A stretch of DNA of 15,582 bases from Firmicutes bacterium UBA2530 (GTDB taxonomy: Bacteria > Bacillota > Clostridia > Tissierellales > Sedimentibacteraceae), in NCBI GenBank assembly GCA_002340985.1, contig DDNC01000001.1, positions 48,719-64,300 of the forward strand, in the 5' to 3' direction. Made by a program: the position numbers and the translations under genes. Within the stretch, counting starts at the first letter, position 1, and the number at the start of each line of letters is the position of its first letter. The notes beneath the pieces were generated by a model. The model did not search any database. It was not told the origin of the DNA and was given only the letters and a program-made list of their open reading frames with translations. Shown piece after piece: positions 13,865 through 15,582 of the stretch.

Positions 13865-15406
13865 ATGACTGATTTGAAAGAGGGGCAGAGAATACTTGTG
13901 GGCGATTTTATGAAAATACAGGATTTTATAGACATTGTAAGAAATAAAAAAAATGTAAAATTTACAAGTGCTTACAAGAATAGAGTAAATAAATCTCGCC
14001 AATTGGTTGAAAAGTGGGTTGAACAGGATAGAGTAATGTATGGCATCACAACAGGATTTGGAGCGAACAGTACTAAAACCATTTCTAAGGAAGATGCGGA
14101 AACATTACAAAGAAATATAATTATTTCCCACTCAACATCGGTTGGTGAACCAATGAAGGAAGAAGAAGTGCGTGCCACTATGCTTATGATACTTCAAAAC
14201 GCAGGACAGGGTTATAGCGGTATACGACTTGCGACTTTGGACAGATATAAAGAATTTTTAAATTACGGTTTTATTCCGTTTGCGCCTAAAGAGGGTTCGG
14301 TCGGATATCTTTCACCGGAGGCTCATATAGCATTGGCTGTAATGGGCGAAGGTAAAATGATAGAAAATGGACAGGTTATTGATTCTTTAAAAGCATTAGA
14401 AGAAAACAATCTCAGTAAATATGACCTGTCATATAAAGAGGGGTTAATCTTAGTATCCGGCACTACAAGTGTCACCGGATTAGCGGCTATAGCTATCTAT
14501 GATATAATAAATTCTGTTAAAACGGCTGACGTCATCGGTGCAATGACTTTGGAGGTATCAAAGGGCACATTAAGGGCCTATGATGAGAGGTTAATGAGTG
14601 TCAGGGCACATAAATATCAATTAGAAACAGCTAAGAATATAAGAAATATATTGGAAGGCTCGGAGATAACCAAGGCAAATTATGCCTATAGATTACAAGA
14701 TGCATTGTCTATAAGGTGCATCCCGCAATTACACGGTGCCGTTAAAAAAACACTATACGATGCGTTGGATACATTAGAAATTGAAATGAATAGCTGTACA
14801 GACAATCCCATAATTTGGGGTGAAGGCAATGACGGTGAGGCAATCTCCGGCGGGAACCCTGATTCATCCTTTATCGGTCTTGAGATGGATTCTGTAGCCA
14901 TGGCAGCCACAATGGTTGCTAAGATGTCTGAAAGAAGAAACAACAGACTGGTGGATGGTAATCTATCAGAAAATCCATGGTTTTTAGTAAACAATCCGGG
15001 ACTTAATTCGGGACTGATGATACCGCACTATACTCAGGCAGGGCTGTTAAATGATATGAAGATACTGTCAACGTCATCTGTAATCGATAATATACCCACA
15101 TGTGGTAATCAGGAAGATTATGTTGCAATGGGATATAATTCTTCCAAAAAAGCAATTGCAATTGCTGAAAAATTGGAATATATTTTAGCTATAGAGTTAT
15201 TATCTGCTTATCAGTCGTATCAATATATAGATAATAATTTAAAGAAAAGCACTGTTACTAAAGCTATTTACAACGAAATTGCCAAAACTATACCAATTAT
15301 GAAAGATGATATATATTTATATCCTCATATAGAAAAGTTAAGAGAATTAATTCACAGCGGAAAATTATTGAAAATAGCAGAAAGTATCATAGGTGTATTT
15401 CTATAG
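13865..15406 (+). CDS. Ergothionase-like ammonia-lyase homologue with deleted MIO triad (type B)
   Basis: A 513-residue protein close to canonical histidine ammonia-lyase over most of its length: Tyr59 in MYGITTGFG, His89 in ISHST, QDALSIRCIPQ (278-288), NSCTDNP (309-315), PGLNSGLMIPHYTQAGL (378-394) and GNQEDYVAMG (414-423) with Glu417. The cofactor loop is the exception. HAL reads GSVG-ASG-DLAPLAH; this protein reads GSVG-YLSPEAH (144-154, DNA 14294-14326), an exact three-residue loss that removes the MIO precursor. Asn195 of HAL, which positions MIO, is Ser198 (LVSGT). Ergothionase, which eliminates trimethylamine from ergothioneine to give thiourocanate, is a relative that, as I recall, does not use MIO; this is the best guess for the reaction type, with ergothioneine, hercynine or another aromatic betaine as substrate. 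AAGGAGGG (13850-13857) sets the start at 13865. The gene has its own promoter region behind the transporter terminator and a terminator after it. Confidence 0.85.
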   Translation: MTDLKEGQRILVGDFMKIQDFIDIVRNKKNVKFTSAYKNRVNKSRQLVEKWVEQDRVMYGITTGFGANSTKTISKEDAETLQRNIIISHSTSVGEPMKEEEVRATMLMILQNAGQGYSGIRLATLDRYKEFLNYGFIPFAPKEGSVGYLSPEAHIALAVMGEGKMIENGQVIDSLKALEENNLSKYDLSYKEGLILVSGTTSVTGLAAIAIYDIINSVKTADVIGAMTLEVSKGTLRAYDERLMSVRAHKYQLETAKNIRNILEGSEITKANYAYRLQDALSIRCIPQLHGAVKKTLYDALDTLEIEMNSCTDNPIIWGEGNDGEAISGGNPDSSFIGLEMDSVAMAATMVAKMSERRNNRLVDGNLSENPWFLVNNPGLNSGLMIPHYTQAGLLNDMKILSTSSVIDNIPTCGNQEDYVAMGYNSSKKAIAIAEKLEYILAIELLSAYQSYQYIDNNLKKSTVTKAIYNEIAKTIPIMKDDIYLYPHIEKLRELIHSGKLLKIAESIIGVFL

Positions 15407-15510
15407 AGCGGCAATATCAATATTGTTAATTTCTTTAGCGAGTTTGCCCTTGGCTTTTAAATTTGTTAACAAATTATGACCCCATACGCATGATTGAACA
15501 TGCATAAAAT

Positions 15511-15544
15511 GGCGGCTTTGAATAGTGTCAAAGTCGCCTTTTTT
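15511..15544 (+). terminator. Intrinsic terminator at the end of the cluster
   Basis: An 11-bp stem with one G-T pair: GGCGGCTTTGA (15511-15521) and TCAAAGTCGCC (15528-15538), loop ATAGTG, followed by six T (15539-15544). It lies about 105 bases after the second lyase stop. The stretch between holds two small inverted repeats, CAATAT-CA-ATATTG just after the stop and GCATG-N6-CATGC (15488-15503), of unknown meaning. Confidence 0.85.
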
Positions 15545-15582
15545 ATAAAATGTCATCTTCCTTGAGACCGCTTCAAGTTTTG

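Noticed and set aside
10594..15406. Annotation of the two lyase homologues as histidine ammonia-lyase (HutH) of the histidine utilisation pathway
   Set aside because: Both lack the Ala-Ser-Gly needed for MIO, and no urocanase, imidazolonepropionase or formiminoglutamase is nearby. The carrier is of the betaine type, not a histidine permease.
15407..15510. Small RNA or riboswitch after the second lyase
   Set aside because: Only two short, weak inverted repeats are present and no known motif is recognised.
1..15582. Mobile element, CRISPR array, tRNA or rRNA gene
   Set aside because: No transposase or integrase coding frame, no regular spaced repeats and no tRNA-like cloverleaf or rRNA sequence was found. 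Opposite-strand open frames inside the large genes have no ribosome binding sites and are shadows.

Overview
The window is AT-rich (about one third G+C by eye). It has strong AGGAGG-type ribosome binding sites, TTGACA/TATAAT-type promoters, and proteins that look like those of Clostridia (Bacillota). I read it as a chromosomal segment of an anaerobic, probably spore-forming clostridium. I see no insertion sequence, phage gene, tRNA, rRNA or CRISPR array.

Left part (1-3943). A Cu/Zn superoxide dismutase-like gene (77-613) is followed by a Prx6-type peroxiredoxin homologue (801-1508). The second has lost its peroxidatic cysteine (Ala61 in its place). Both proteins carry Tyr-rich ends, so a spore-coat or structural role is possible. 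Convergent to them on the minus strand are an M24 Xaa-Pro dipeptidase/aminopeptidase (1557-2618) and a small exported or lipoprotein of unknown function (2743-3351). A gene-free stretch of about 590 bp then holds a minus-strand promoter and two candidate plus-strand promoters.

Right part (3944-15406), all on the plus strand, is the interesting region. A 963-residue SARP/BTAD-type regulator with a STAND-like ATPase core and C-terminal TPR-like repeats (3944-6835) ends at a terminator. A tight run follows: the 2Fe-2S, FAD and molybdenum subunits of a xanthine-dehydrogenase-family molybdenum hydroxylase (7009-10575), a first aromatic-amino-acid-lyase homologue (10594-12105) and a BCCT-family betaine transporter (12178-13734). 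After a terminator and a palindromic promoter region comes a second ammonia-lyase homologue (13865-15406).

Both lyase homologues lack the Ala-Ser-Gly triad that forms the MIO electrophile in histidine/phenylalanine ammonia-lyases. In the first it is replaced (GSIG-EAD-ITT). In the second it is cleanly deleted (GSVG-YLSPEAH). A MIO-free member of this fold that I know of is ergothionase, which removes trimethylamine from the betaine ergothioneine; trimethylamine is already a good leaving group, so MIO is not needed. Together with a betaine-type carrier and a heteroaromatic-ring hydroxylase, this suggests a pathway that imports an aromatic betaine (ergothioneine, hercynine or a relative), eliminates trimethylamine to give a (thio)urocanate-like acrylate, and hydroxylates the ring. 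The regulator would control it. The gene content is seen directly; the substrate and the order of steps are inference.

The regulator promoter and the hydroxylase-operon promoter share an identical 12-mer (AATAGTTTACAA) over the -35 region, and the second lyase promoter shares the core GTTTACA. This fits one co-regulated unit.
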